From positions 372,001 to 436,000 of the forward strand of contig NZ_CANMFT010000001.1 of the NCBI RefSeq assembly GCF_947497285.1: a DNA stretch of 64,000 nt, read 5' to 3'. The notes below the pieces were generated by a model. That model made no database searches. It was not told the DNA's origin and saw only the letters and a list, made by a program, of their open reading frames with translations. Positions 18,364-26,427 of the stretch are shown in pieces. The position numbers were made by a program, and so were the translations under genes. The DNA is from an uncultured Aliiroseovarius sp. (GTDB lineage Bacteria; Pseudomonadota; Alphaproteobacteria; Rhodobacterales; Rhodobacteraceae). Each line of letters opens with the position of its first letter. Within the stretch, counting starts at the first letter, position 1.

Positions 18364-19653
18364 ATGGCTTTGGACACGCAACCCAGCATCGCTGACTACG
18401 ATGCCCCGAAAAAAGACCTTTACGAAATCGGCGAGATGCCACCGTTGGGCCATGTGCCTGAACAAATGTATGCTTGGGCGATCCGTCGCGAACGGCACGG
18501 CGAACCCGACAAGTCGTTCCTGGTGGAAGTCGTCGACACACCGAAATTGGACAGCCACGAAGTTCTGGTGCTCGTGATGGCGGCAGGCGTTAACTACAAC
18601 GGTGTCTGGGCTGGTCTGGGTGTGCCGATTTCGCCCTTCGATGGCCATGGCGCTGACTATCACATCGCGGGGTCTGATGCGTCGGGCATCGTGTGGGCTG
18701 TCGGAGACAAGGTCAAAACCTGGAAGGTTGGGGACGAGGTTGTCATCCACTGCAATCAGGACGACGGCGATGACGAAGAATGCAACGGCGGCGACCCCAT
18801 GTTTTCGCCCAGCCAGCGGATCTGGGGGTATGAGACACCTGACGGCTCGTTCGCGCAGTTCACCAATGTTCAGGCGCAGCAGCTTTTGCCACGCCCCAAG
18901 CACCTGACTTGGGAAGAAAGCGCTTGCTACACGCTGACCTTGGCAACGGCCTACCGGATGCTGTTCGGTCACGCGCCACATGAGTTGAAGCCCGGTCAAA
19001 ACGTGCTGGTTTGGGGCGCGTCAGGTGGCTTGGGGTCCTTCGCGATCCAATTGATCAACGCGGCTGGCGCCAATGCCATCGGTGTGATCTCTGAAGAAGA
19101 CAAACGCGAGTTCGTGATGTCGCTTGGCGCCAAGGGCGTCATCAACCGCAAGGACTTCAATTGCTGGGGGCAACTGCCCACCGTGAACACACCCGAATAC
19201 GCCGCGTGGTTCAAAGAGGTCCGTAAATTCGGCAAAGCCATCTGGGACATCACCGGCAAGGGCAACAATGTGGACATGGTGTTTGAGCATCCCGGCGAAG
19301 CGACGTTCCCGGTGTCGACCTTCGTGTGTAAAAAAGGCGGCATGGTCGTGATCTGCGCGGGCACGACGGGTTTCAACTGCACGTTCGATGTGCGTTACCT
19401 CTGGATGCACCAAAAGCGCATCCAAGGCAGTCACTTCGCGCACCTGAAGCAGGCCGCATCGGCCAACCGGATGATGGTGGAACGTCGGATCGACCCCTGC
19501 ATGTCAGAGGTGTTCCCATGGGACGAGATCCCGGACGCGCATATGAAGATGCTGCGCAACGAACACAAGCCGGGCAACATGGCGGTTCTGGTGCAGTCCC
19601 CGAAAACCGGGCTGCGAACATTTGAGGACGCTCTGGAAGCTGGTCCCAAGTAA
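18364..19653 (+). CDS. ccrA: Crotonyl-CoA carboxylase/reductase
   Basis: Key enzyme of the ethylmalonyl-CoA pathway: NADPH-dependent reductive carboxylation of crotonyl-CoA to (2S)-ethylmalonyl-CoA. At 429 aa it has family length. It is a medium-chain reductase: an N-terminal catalytic domain (GVNYNGVWAGLGVPISPFDG, GSDASGIVWAVGDKV), the long Ccr-specific DDGDDEECNGGDPMFSPSQ stretch, the Rossmann loop VWGASGGLGSFAIQL, and VVICAGTTGFNC toward the C-terminus. AGGAGG lies 4-9 bases before the ATG. It precedes a strong terminator, so it is probably monocistronic or read with the upstream acyltransferase. Confidence 0.97.
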   Translation: MALDTQPSIADYDAPKKDLYEIGEMPPLGHVPEQMYAWAIRRERHGEPDKSFLVEVVDTPKLDSHEVLVLVMAAGVNYNGVWAGLGVPISPFDGHGADYHIAGSDASGIVWAVGDKVKTWKVGDEVVIHCNQDDGDDEECNGGDPMFSPSQRIWGYETPDGSFAQFTNVQAQQLLPRPKHLTWEESACYTLTLATAYRMLFGHAPHELKPGQNVLVWGASGGLGSFAIQLINAAGANAIGVISEEDKREFVMSLGAKGVINRKDFNCWGQLPTVNTPEYAAWFKEVRKFGKAIWDITGKGNNVDMVFEHPGEATFPVSTFVCKKGGMVVICAGTTGFNCTFDVRYLWMHQKRIQGSHFAHLKQAASANRMMVERRIDPCMSEVFPWDEIPDAHMKMLRNEHKPGNMAVLVQSPKTGLRTFEDALEAGPK

Positions 19654-19682
19654 CCAACCCGATTGCTGGGCCATATGGATCG

Positions 19683-19716
19683 GCCCCTCACCCTGTTCTT
19701 GGGGTGGGGGGCTTTT
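19683..19716 (+). terminator. Rho-independent terminator of ccr
   Basis: GCCCCTCACCC pairs with GGGTGGGGGGC around a short TGTTCTTG loop (one mismatch/wobble), followed by TTTTT at 19713-19717. A classic intrinsic terminator about 30 bases downstream of the ccr stop. Confidence 0.9.
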
Positions 19717-19881
19717 TCGTGCGCGCAGCACACCTATTCAGCGAAAAGATTTATTCCGAATCACTTTTAGCGAAACGACGCCGATTGGCATCACCGGGAT
19801 CAAATCAATAGGATAGTATTCTGAGCCTCGCCATTTTTGGGGAGTGCAAAACTGTGAATACCTCGAAAAAAAATCACATGC

Positions 19882-19903
19882 TAAGGTTGTTTTCCCTAAC
19901 CTA
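19882..19903. promoter_or_regulatory. Imperfect dyad upstream of the 71-aa gene (candidate LuxR box)
   Basis: TAAGGTT-N9-AACCTA forms a 22-bp imperfect inverted repeat 16 bases before the small gene start. Its half-site AACCTTA recurs in the luxI promoter region at 20831-20837. Lux boxes are about 20 bp, so the size fits; binding is inferred only. Confidence 0.35.
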
Positions 19904-19919
19904 TGGATCGAGGCTTTAC

Positions 19920-20135
19920 ATGTCAGATGAATGGATCATTGATGTTCTTACCGACCTGAAGGCCTATGCCGTGAAAAATGGTTTAAGTGTCACGGCAGAC
20001 CAGTTGGATGATGCGCGCCTTATCGCCATGACCGAGATCGCAAGCGCTTCACGTCGGACGACGGAGAACGTGAAGCCATATGATAAACCGGTTGGAAGAC
20101 CTACTCTCTACATTGCAGGCGGCGAGCACGCTTGA
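19920..20135 (+). CDS. Small protein encoded upstream of and overlapping luxR
   Basis: A 71-aa acidic/helical protein (MSDEWIIDVLTDLKAYAVKN, then LSVTADQLDDARLIAMTEIA). The ATG at 19920 has GAGG about 8 bases upstream; a GTG at 19854 in the same frame is less likely because the 22 residues it adds are Lys/Ser-rich and look non-coding. The gene overlaps luxR by 56 bases in a different frame, implying translational coupling. I recall similar small genes preceding luxR in other roseobacters, but know of no function. It has no signal peptide or membrane segment. It may be an accessory factor of quorum sensing; this is inference. Confidence 0.72.
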   Translation: MSDEWIIDVLTDLKAYAVKNGLSVTADQLDDARLIAMTEIASASRRTTENVKPYDKPVGRPTLYIAGGEHA

Positions 20136-20793
20136 GGATCTTCAAAGCGTTATCGAAGCGCTTCGGGACTACTACAATGTGTCGCATGCCGTTTATCATT
20201 GGGTGAACTCTGTCGGAGAGCGTTTCGGCGCGGGAACCTACAGCGCCGAGTGGGTAGATCGCTATCTCGAAAAGGACTACCTGCGGATTGATCCTGTTAT
20301 TTTCGGATGTTTTCAAAGGTTTACACCTGTTTCCTGGAAAGAGCTCGACTGGTCCTCGAAGGCCGCACGTGAAATGTTTCAGGACGCGCTTGCGTTCGGT
20401 TTAGGCAATCAGGGTTTCACAATTCCGATCCGCGGACCAAATGGACAGTTCGCGCTGTTTACTTTGAACGACAATGTTGCCGATGAGGACTGGGAGCGTT
20501 TCGTCGATCAGAACACCCACGATCTGATGATTATTGCACACGAGCTGAACAAAAAGGCGCTGGCATTTGAAAAATGGGGCGAAGAAAGCTCGTCGCCCTC
20601 ACTGTCGCCGCGCGAACTTTCGGCCATGACCTGCCTCGCCAAAGGGATGAATAGAGCACAAGCTGCGGCTGAGTTGCAGATATCAGAGCACACGCTAAGA
20701 GTTTATATCGAATCGGCTCGTCACAAGCTGGGCGCCATGAATACAACCCATGCGGTAGCGCGTGCGTTGTCGACGGGAATCATCATCGTTTAA
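20080..20793 (+). CDS. LuxR-type acyl-homoserine-lactone-responsive regulator
   Basis: A 237-aa quorum-sensing transcription factor. The N-terminal autoinducer-binding domain carries the family aromatic and acidic residues (SHAVYHW, then TYSAEWVDRYLEKDYLRIDP and PVSWKEL, with the glycine in GLGNQGFTIPIRG). The C-terminal LuxR helix-turn-helix is LSPRELSAMTCLAKGMNRAQ...AELQISEHTLRVYIESARHKL. It overlaps the preceding small gene and lies 90 bases before luxI on the same strand, the standard cognate-pair arrangement. It presumably binds the inverted repeats noted at 19882 and 20821. AHL binding is inferred from intact domain residues. Confidence 0.93.
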   Translation: MINRLEDLLSTLQAASTLEDLQSVIEALRDYYNVSHAVYHWVNSVGERFGAGTYSAEWVDRYLEKDYLRIDPVIFGCFQRFTPVSWKELDWSSKAAREMFQDALAFGLGNQGFTIPIRGPNGQFALFTLNDNVADEDWERFVDQNTHDLMIIAHELNKKALAFEKWGEESSSPSLSPRELSAMTCLAKGMNRAQAAAELQISEHTLRVYIESARHKLGAMNTTHAVARALSTGIIIV

Positions 20794-20820
20794 AATTTGA
20801 TGAAAACGCACGAGACATTT

Positions 20821-20841
20821 GCCTTACATTAACCTTAAGGC
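20821..20841. promoter_or_regulatory. Inverted repeat upstream of luxI (candidate lux box)
   Basis: GCCTTA-N9-TAAGGC, 21 bp, with an inner CCTTAAGG palindrome at 20833-20840, lies 43 bases before the luxI start. Position and length fit a LuxR operator activating luxI. The sequence does not match the classical Vibrio lux box, so the assignment is tentative. Confidence 0.45.
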
Positions 20842-20883
20842 GACCATTGTTTGGCTAGCTTATCGGACAAAGGAGCCAATCTC

Positions 20884-21537
20884 ATGCTGCGCTATCTCTA
20901 TGGTAACGATCTTAACAATTTCCCTCTGCTTGCAGACACCATGTTCCGCGATCGGGCTGAACAATTCTCGCGCCGTCTCGGCTGGGATGTTCACGTCAAC
21001 GAGGCAGGGCACGAACGTGACGAGTATGATGCCATTAACCCTCTCTATGTGATCTGGGAACAGGCTGATGGCCGTCACGGTGGATCAATGCGTTTTCTGC
21101 CCACAGTGGGGCAAACGATGGTCAACGACCACTTCATCCATTTGACCGAAGGTGTGCGGATTGAAAGCCCGCTCATTTGGGAATGCACCCGGTTCTGTCT
21201 GGCACCCGGTGCCGACCGTCGCGCGTCGGCCGCACTTGCGTTGGGGGCCGGAGAGTTGATGAGCGCCTTCAAACTGAAGCACTATGTCGGTGTGTTCGAT
21301 CCGCGCATGGAGCGGATCTATCGCCTGATGGGGCTTGAGCCCGAGGTCGTCGGTATGGACGGTGAAGGCAAGGAACGGATCGGTGTAGGCCTATGGTCGA
21401 TGAATGACGATGCTTTTGCCCCAACCCTCGAACGGGTGGGCGTCAGCCGCGAAACCAGCAAAAGCTGGTTGCGTTATTCACTCGGCCTTGGCGCACGTTC
21501 TGCTCCGCAAGAGCAAGACCTGCCCGAAACCGCCTGA
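20884..21537 (+). CDS. luxI: Acyl-homoserine-lactone synthase (LuxI family)
   Basis: Makes N-acyl-homoserine lactone from S-adenosylmethionine and acyl-ACP. The 217-aa protein shows the family-invariant pattern: an arginine in FRDRAEQFSRRLGWDVH, EYDAINPLYVIW, the GSMRFLPT strand, and the conserved WECTRFCL. The ATG at 20884 follows AAGGAG at 9 bases; a longer frame from 20851 is not needed. It lies directly downstream of luxR. The acyl chain length cannot be deduced. About 60 bases separate it from the RecD-like gene. Confidence 0.95.
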   Translation: MLRYLYGNDLNNFPLLADTMFRDRAEQFSRRLGWDVHVNEAGHERDEYDAINPLYVIWEQADGRHGGSMRFLPTVGQTMVNDHFIHLTEGVRIESPLIWECTRFCLAPGADRRASAALALGAGELMSAFKLKHYVGVFDPRMERIYRLMGLEPEVVGMDGEGKERIGVGLWSMNDDAFAPTLERVGVSRETSKSWLRYSLGLGARSAPQEQDLPETA

Positions 21538-21601
21538 CGAAAACGTTGTGGCCAGCGCCTATGCGCTGGCGCAGGACCAGAGCGCAGGTTAGGGTCGCGC
21601 T

Positions 21602-23140
21602 ATGACCGAACGCGCGCCCCTGACCTACTCTGACGACCAGGCCGAAGCCCATGATCGCGTGGCTGAAATGCTGCGCGGTGCGGGGGTTGATCTGGACGAT
21701 GCTGTGCTGACGCCGCTTGCGGACGGAAAGGCACAAGTGATGGCTGTCATCGGCAAAGCAGGGTCGGGAAAGACCCTGCTTTTGGCCGAACTCTACAAGG
21801 CGTTGCAGGATGCGGGCGTCGAGGTTGTGTCGGGCGACTGGGAAGGCAAGCGCCGCAAGGATCGACGCACTTTGGCCATTCTGGCACCAACCAACAAGGC
21901 CGCAAGCGTGCTACGAAACCGTGGCGTGCCGGCGACCACAATTCACCGCATCCTCTACACGCCGGTCTATGACCCGGAATACGAGAAAATAGCGGAATGG
22001 CTGGCTGGAAGCGGCGAGCGGCCAACGGTTGAGGGCTTGACCGATGACGCGCTTGACCGCGCGTTTGCGTTTTACCAGACACAGAAATCCATTCCTGGCG
22101 CGCTGGCCGCAGCAGGACTGCGCGGATCCGATTTTATCACCGGCTGGAAACGTCGAGATGACCCGCTGGACATCGGCTTTGTCGATGAAAGCTCGATGTT
22201 GGATGAAAAGCAGCTGTCCGATCTGCGCGAGATTTTCCCGACGCTCGTGTTGTTCGGGGATCCCGCACAACTGGCCCCGGTCGGCCAATCCGGCGAGATG
22301 GTATTTGACAAGCTGGGTGAACGCCGCAAGCTGGAGCTTCACCGCATACACCGGCAAGCGCAGGACAACCCGATCTTGGATCTGGCCCATGCCTTGGCGG
22401 ATGACACGCTCGACTTTGCGTCATTCGAGCAAATGATCGAGGACGCAGCGCGCGTTGATGATCGTGTCGTGGTGGCTGCACGCGTGAATGCCGACCTGAT
22501 GGCGCGGTCTCCGGTTTTGGTCTGGCGCAATGTGACCCGTGTGCGGTTGATCAGTGCATTCCGAGGCGCTTTCGGTGCCCCCGAACATTCGCTTCTTCCC
22601 GGTGAACCGCTGATCTGCGACGGGATCGAGCTGCCATTGAAGCACCGAAAAAAGCGGATTGATCTAGAAGCGCGTGGTCTAATCAAGGGCGCTCAATGCG
22701 TCTATCTTGGGCCGGGAAATCGCGAGGGCTTTTCGCGGCTTCACGTGATCGGTGCCGAAGACCCTCAGGTGTCCGTGGCGTCGATCATCAAGATCGAGAT
22801 GCCAGACGAGGAAGAGCCGTTCATCCCCTACGCGGCCCGAATGGGCGCCGCGTTTCTTCATGGGGCTGCGGTCACGATCCACAAGGCGCAGGGGTCTCAA
22901 TGGCCAGAGGTGCAAGTGTTTGCGCCAGATATCTGGGCGGCGTCGCGGGCTGGGCGCACCGAAGCAGGTTTGCCGCTGTGGAAACGTTTGGCCTATGTGG
23001 CGATCACCCGCGCGGAAACGCGGCTTCATTGGGTCAAGCGCTACGCCATGGCGCGCCCGCAGGCCGAGCTTTCAACAGCAGACCTGTCGACAAAACCCGC
23101 CCCGCTCAACTTGCAGTCCGAAGGAGAAGTCGATGCCTAG
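21602..23140 (+). CDS. RecD-like ATP-dependent DNA helicase (superfamily 1)
   Basis: A 512-aa SF1B-type helicase. Walker A VIGKAGSGKTLLL near residue 50, motif Ia LAPTNKAASVLR, Walker B FVDESSMLD, motif III LFGDPAQLAPVG, motif V TIHKAQGSQW, and motif VI YVAITRAETRLHWV are all present, so it is probably active. It lacks the N-terminal extensions of RecD or TraI and resembles the compact stand-alone RecD/Dda-like helicases of alphaproteobacteria. It likely unwinds or processes DNA ends; partner nuclease genes are not adjacent. Its end overlaps the SDR gene by 8 bases. Confidence 0.88.
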   Translation: MTERAPLTYSDDQAEAHDRVAEMLRGAGVDLDDAVLTPLADGKAQVMAVIGKAGSGKTLLLAELYKALQDAGVEVVSGDWEGKRRKDRRTLAILAPTNKAASVLRNRGVPATTIHRILYTPVYDPEYEKIAEWLAGSGERPTVEGLTDDALDRAFAFYQTQKSIPGALAAAGLRGSDFITGWKRRDDPLDIGFVDESSMLDEKQLSDLREIFPTLVLFGDPAQLAPVGQSGEMVFDKLGERRKLELHRIHRQAQDNPILDLAHALADDTLDFASFEQMIEDAARVDDRVVVAARVNADLMARSPVLVWRNVTRVRLISAFRGAFGAPEHSLLPGEPLICDGIELPLKHRKKRIDLEARGLIKGAQCVYLGPGNREGFSRLHVIGAEDPQVSVASIIKIEMPDEEEPFIPYAARMGAAFLHGAAVTIHKAQGSQWPEVQVFAPDIWAASRAGRTEAGLPLWKRLAYVAITRAETRLHWVKRYAMARPQAELSTADLSTKPAPLNLQSEGEVDA

Positions 23141-23861
23141 CCTTCTGATCACCGGTGCCAGTGCAGGTATTGGCCGTGCCGTGGCCGAAACCTTTCTGGC
23201 AGAGGGCTGGACCTTGGGCCTTCTGGCCCGCCGCCGTGAGGCGCTGGAAGAAGTCGCCGCGGGGCATGACCGTGCCATTGTGTTGCCCGCGGACGTGTCG
23301 AAGCCACAAGACGTAGACGCCGCGTTTGACAGTTTCACGTCGCAGGCCGGGCGGCTGGACGTGTTGTTCAATAACGCAGGGCTGTTCACCGAAGCGGCTC
23401 CGATTGACGAGGTGTCGGTCGAGGATTGGTCGCGTGCCGTGTCGGTCAATTTGACGGGGATGTTCCTGTGCGCGCGTGCCGCCTTTGCCCGGATGCGGTC
23501 ACAGACGCCGCAAGGTGGACGAATCATCAATAATGGCTCGGTCAGCGCCCATGTTCCGCGGGCGGGGGCCGTGACCTATACCGTCACCAAACATGGTGTC
23601 ACAGGGCTGACGCGCCAGATCAGCCTGGATGGCCGCCCCTTCGATATCGCGTGCGGTCAGATCGACATTGGCAACGCGCGCACCGAGCTTTTGCAGGGCA
23701 TTGTCGATGCCTCGGTTCGCGACGGAGTTGCGCCCCCGCCGACGATGGATGTCAGCGATGTCGCGCGGTCGGTTTTGCACATGGCGACTTTGCCGCTTGA
23801 AGCGAATGTGCAGTTTATGACGGTCATGGCAACAAAGATGCCCTATATCGGGCGCGGCTAG
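23133..23861 (+). CDS. Short-chain dehydrogenase/reductase
   Basis: A 242-aa classical SDR. Cofactor loop TGASAGIGRA at residues 7-16, NNAG at about residue 84, a catalytic serine in NNGSVSAHVPR, and the YxxxK pair in YTVTKHG. An arginine pair (ARRRE) after the second strand suggests NADPH preference. The substrate is unknown. The start at 23133 follows AAGGAG at 6 bases and lies inside the helicase end, so the two are translationally coupled, although no functional link is obvious. Confidence 0.9.
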   Translation: MPSLLITGASAGIGRAVAETFLAEGWTLGLLARRREALEEVAAGHDRAIVLPADVSKPQDVDAAFDSFTSQAGRLDVLFNNAGLFTEAAPIDEVSVEDWSRAVSVNLTGMFLCARAAFARMRSQTPQGGRIINNGSVSAHVPRAGAVTYTVTKHGVTGLTRQISLDGRPFDIACGQIDIGNARTELLQGIVDASVRDGVAPPPTMDVSDVARSVLHMATLPLEANVQFMTVMATKMPYIGRG

Positions 23862-23869
23862 AAGCGCGC

Positions 23870-24637
23870 TCAGCTGCGCAGGATCAACCGGAATGCAGCC
23901 GAAGCGCCCCAACCTGCGGCGATGGCAATCACCAGAGACAGAAGCCCGTAAATCAGCGGCTGCTCATGGGCGAGGTTGAAGATCCAGCGCTCCAATCCGA
24001 CCTTCTGCACGTTGATCACCGTCTCATATTGCGATGCAACATAGCCGCCACGGGTCAGAAAAATCCGCGTGCGATAGTCACCTTCGGTCAGGTTGGCCGG
24101 CAAGGCAATGCGGGTGTCGAACAGCGTTTCTTCGCGTAGGTTCACGGTGTTTTCCATCAGCGTGTAAAGGCCGTTGTTTTCACGAATGCGAATGAGGGCC
24201 GCTGAGAAATCACGCGGGTCTTCATTGGTGAAGGGGTTGTCACTGATGCGGATGGACCGCTCAACAGAAATGAGGTGGCGCAGATCATCCAGAATGGACA
24301 CGGTTTGTGACAGCGGGGCCGAGGTCGCCACCGCGTAAAAGCTGGGTGCAGCAGCAAGTTCCATTGCGTCGGTGTTGACCCAGATGCCGAACCGTTTCGC
24401 CTTGCGGCGCACTGTCACGGGCGATGCTGGCCCTTCAACGACGACGATAACTTGCAGGGGATCACCCTCGGGCGGTGGTTTGTCGCGCTTGACCGCACCA
24501 AAGATCAGGATTTCTGACCCGACGAAGGTTGCGGTGATGGACACGCGGTTCTGGCTCAGCCCGGCCACGACCTTTTCCGAGCGGGCGGGCAAGGCCAGCG
24601 CGATGAAGAAAAGAAGAAGGGACAAGGTGCGCCGCAT
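23870..24637 (-). CDS. TIGR02186-family membrane-anchored protein (TauE partner)
   Basis: A 255-aa protein with an N-terminal signal (RRTLSLLLFFIALALPARS), a long periplasmic beta-rich region (GLSQNRVSITATFVGSEILIFGA, REETLFDTRIALP) and one C-terminal TM helix (LIYGLLSLVIAIAAGWGASA). I recognise it as the TIGR02186 family, which is usually encoded next to a TauE/SafE-type exporter as here. Its start overlaps the exporter stop in TGATG, so the two are co-translated. It is likely an accessory periplasmic component of the exporter; the mechanism is unknown. Confidence 0.8.
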   Translation of the reverse strand: MRRTLSLLLFFIALALPARSEKVVAGLSQNRVSITATFVGSEILIFGAVKRDKPPPEGDPLQVIVVVEGPASPVTVRRKAKRFGIWVNTDAMELAAAPSFYAVATSAPLSQTVSILDDLRHLISVERSIRISDNPFTNEDPRDFSAALIRIRENNGLYTLMENTVNLREETLFDTRIALPANLTEGDYRTRIFLTRGGYVASQYETVINVQKVGLERWIFNLAHEQPLIYGLLSLVIAIAAGWGASAAFRLILRS

Positions 24638-25554
24638 CAGTGGCCACCTTTCGCGCCAAGTTCGTAAAGCTCGGCGGGTTGGATCAGCAGGTCGATCGCA
24701 AGTTTGCCGCACACAATTAACACCATCAGCGCCAAAAGAACGCGCAGCTGTTCTGCTTTCAGCTTGGTGCCGATGCGCGCGCCGATCTGAGCCCCCACCA
24801 CGCCACCAACCAGCAGCAAAACGGCCAGCCCCATATCAACGGTGAAGTTGGTCGTCGCGTGCAATAGCGTCGTGAAGGCGGTCACGAAGATGATCTGAAA
24901 CAGCGATGTGCCAACAACCACCTTGGTGGGCATTCCCAGAAGGTAGATCATTGCAGGCACCATGATGAACCCGCCGCCAACCCCCATGATCGCAGCCAGT
25001 ATGCCCACCAGAATTCCGACGATGATCGGCGGAATGACCGAGATATAAAGCCCCGATGTGCGGAACTTCATCTTGAAGGGCAGATTGTGAAGCCATGTGT
25101 GCTTGCGCCGGGTCGGCACCACAGTGCCACCGCGTGACTGCAGCAAGGCGCGCAGGCTTTCCACGAACATAAGCGAACCGATGACGCCCAAAAACAGCAC
25201 ATAGGACAGCTTCACCAACAGATCGACCTGGCCGATTGCCTTGAGGCTGTTGAACAGTTGCACCCCGAAGGCCGCACCGATCAGGCCACCGACCAGCAAA
25301 ACACAGCCCATTCGCAGGTCTACGGTCTTGCGTTTTAAGTGCGCGAGCACGCCGGAGAACGAGCTGGCAACGATCTGGTTGGCCTCGGTGGCGACGGCGA
25401 CGGCTGGCGGAATGCCAATGAAAAACAGCAGTGGCGTCATCAAGAACCCACCGCCCACGCCAAACATGCCCGAAAGAATGCCGACGATTCCACCCAATCC
25501 GAGCAGCAGAAACGCATTCACGGATACTTCGGCGATCGGCAGGTAAATCTGCAT
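24637..25554 (-). CDS. TauE/SafE-family anion exporter (probable sulfite/sulfonate)
   Basis: A 305-aa polytopic membrane protein of the TauE/SafE (formerly DUF81) family with about eight hydrophobic segments. It has the two family repeats GMFGVGGGFLMTPLLFF and AIMGVGGGFIMVPAMIYL in the two halves. Family members move sulfite, sulfoacetate or related organosulfur anions; the substrate here is inferred only from family. It forms a one-base-overlap operon with the TIGR02186 gene. Confidence 0.88.
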   Translation of the reverse strand: MQIYLPIAEVSVNAFLLLGLGGIVGILSGMFGVGGGFLMTPLLFFIGIPPAVAVATEANQIVASSFSGVLAHLKRKTVDLRMGCVLLVGGLIGAAFGVQLFNSLKAIGQVDLLVKLSYVLFLGVIGSLMFVESLRALLQSRGGTVVPTRRKHTWLHNLPFKMKFRTSGLYISVIPPIIVGILVGILAAIMGVGGGFIMVPAMIYLLGMPTKVVVGTSLFQIIFVTAFTTLLHATTNFTVDMGLAVLLLVGGVVGAQIGARIGTKLKAEQLRVLLALMVLIVCGKLAIDLLIQPAELYELGAKGGH

Positions 25555-25623
25555 ATTCGAAAGACTTCTGGGCTAAGGGCGTTCCGGGGTGATGTTCTCT
25601 ATACTTGGCCCATTTGCAGGCTG

Positions 25624-26427
25624 TTAGTCACGCGTTAAGTAGCGGCGAACCAGTTTTTCCAACTTTTTAGCCCCAAGTGGGGCCATTGCTTTGGTGTGCT
25701 CGTGGCTGATGGCCTCGTCCGACATCCCCTGCGCCATATTGGTAATTGTCGAGAACGCACCAACGCGCAATCCAAGAAAACGGGCAAGGATCACCTCTGG
25801 CACGGTGGACATACCGACAGCGTCTGCGCCCAGGGTGCGGATCGCCCGGATCTCGGCGGGGGTTTCAAATGATGGCCCGGAATACCACGCATAGACGCCT
25901 GCTTTCAGCGGGATGCTTTCGGACGTCGCAATCTTGGCAAAGTCCGCCTGCATCTGAGGATCATAGGCGTCGCCCATCGGAACGAAGCGCGCGTCCGAAG
26001 GCTCTCCGATCAGGGGATTGAGGCCCGAGAAATTGATATGATCCGAGATCAGCATCAGGTCTCCGGGTGGGATGTCGTGACGCATGGAGCCAGCCGCATT
26101 GGTCAAGATCAGCTTGTCAGCCCCCAAAGCCTTGAGCAATTCAAGCGGAAGACGCATCGCATCCGGCTTTCCGTTCTCATAGTAATGCGAGCGGCCCGCA
26201 AAAACCGCGACCCGCGTGTCTTCCAATTGGCCCACCACCAGCTTGGCGCTGTGTCCCGAAACATGTGATTGGGGGAAGCCGTCCAGCCGATCATAGGGGA
26301 TGGCCACGCCTTCGACCGCTTCGGCCAGATGACCCAGACCTGACCCCAGAACAAGACCAAGCTGGACTGGCTCGGGGCCGGCGACGTCGCGAATTTGAGC
26401 GGCCAGTGCCTCAGCGTTCTTTGACAT
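25624..26427 (-). CDS. Purine-nucleoside phosphorylase, trimeric (PunA/XapA) type
   Basis: Phosphorolyses inosine, guanosine and perhaps xanthosine. The 267-aa protein shows the phosphate loop VLGSGLGHLAEAV, FAGRSHYYENG, LTNAAGSM, the base-binding glutamate in SGPSFETPAEIRA, and AVGMSTVPEVILARF. The ATG at 26427 lies inside the end of the upstream permease gene (17-base overlap), placing it as the last gene of the nucleoside transporter operon. It therefore most likely acts on nucleosides delivered by that transporter. It is distinct from the DeoD-type enzyme at 13.7 kb. Confidence 0.94.
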   Translation of the reverse strand: MSKNAEALAAQIRDVAGPEPVQLGLVLGSGLGHLAEAVEGVAIPYDRLDGFPQSHVSGHSAKLVVGQLEDTRVAVFAGRSHYYENGKPDAMRLPLELLKALGADKLILTNAAGSMRHDIPPGDLMLISDHINFSGLNPLIGEPSDARFVPMGDAYDPQMQADFAKIATSESIPLKAGVYAWYSGPSFETPAEIRAIRTLGADAVGMSTVPEVILARFLGLRVGAFSTITNMAQGMSDEAISHEHTKAMAPLGAKKLEKLVRRYLTRD

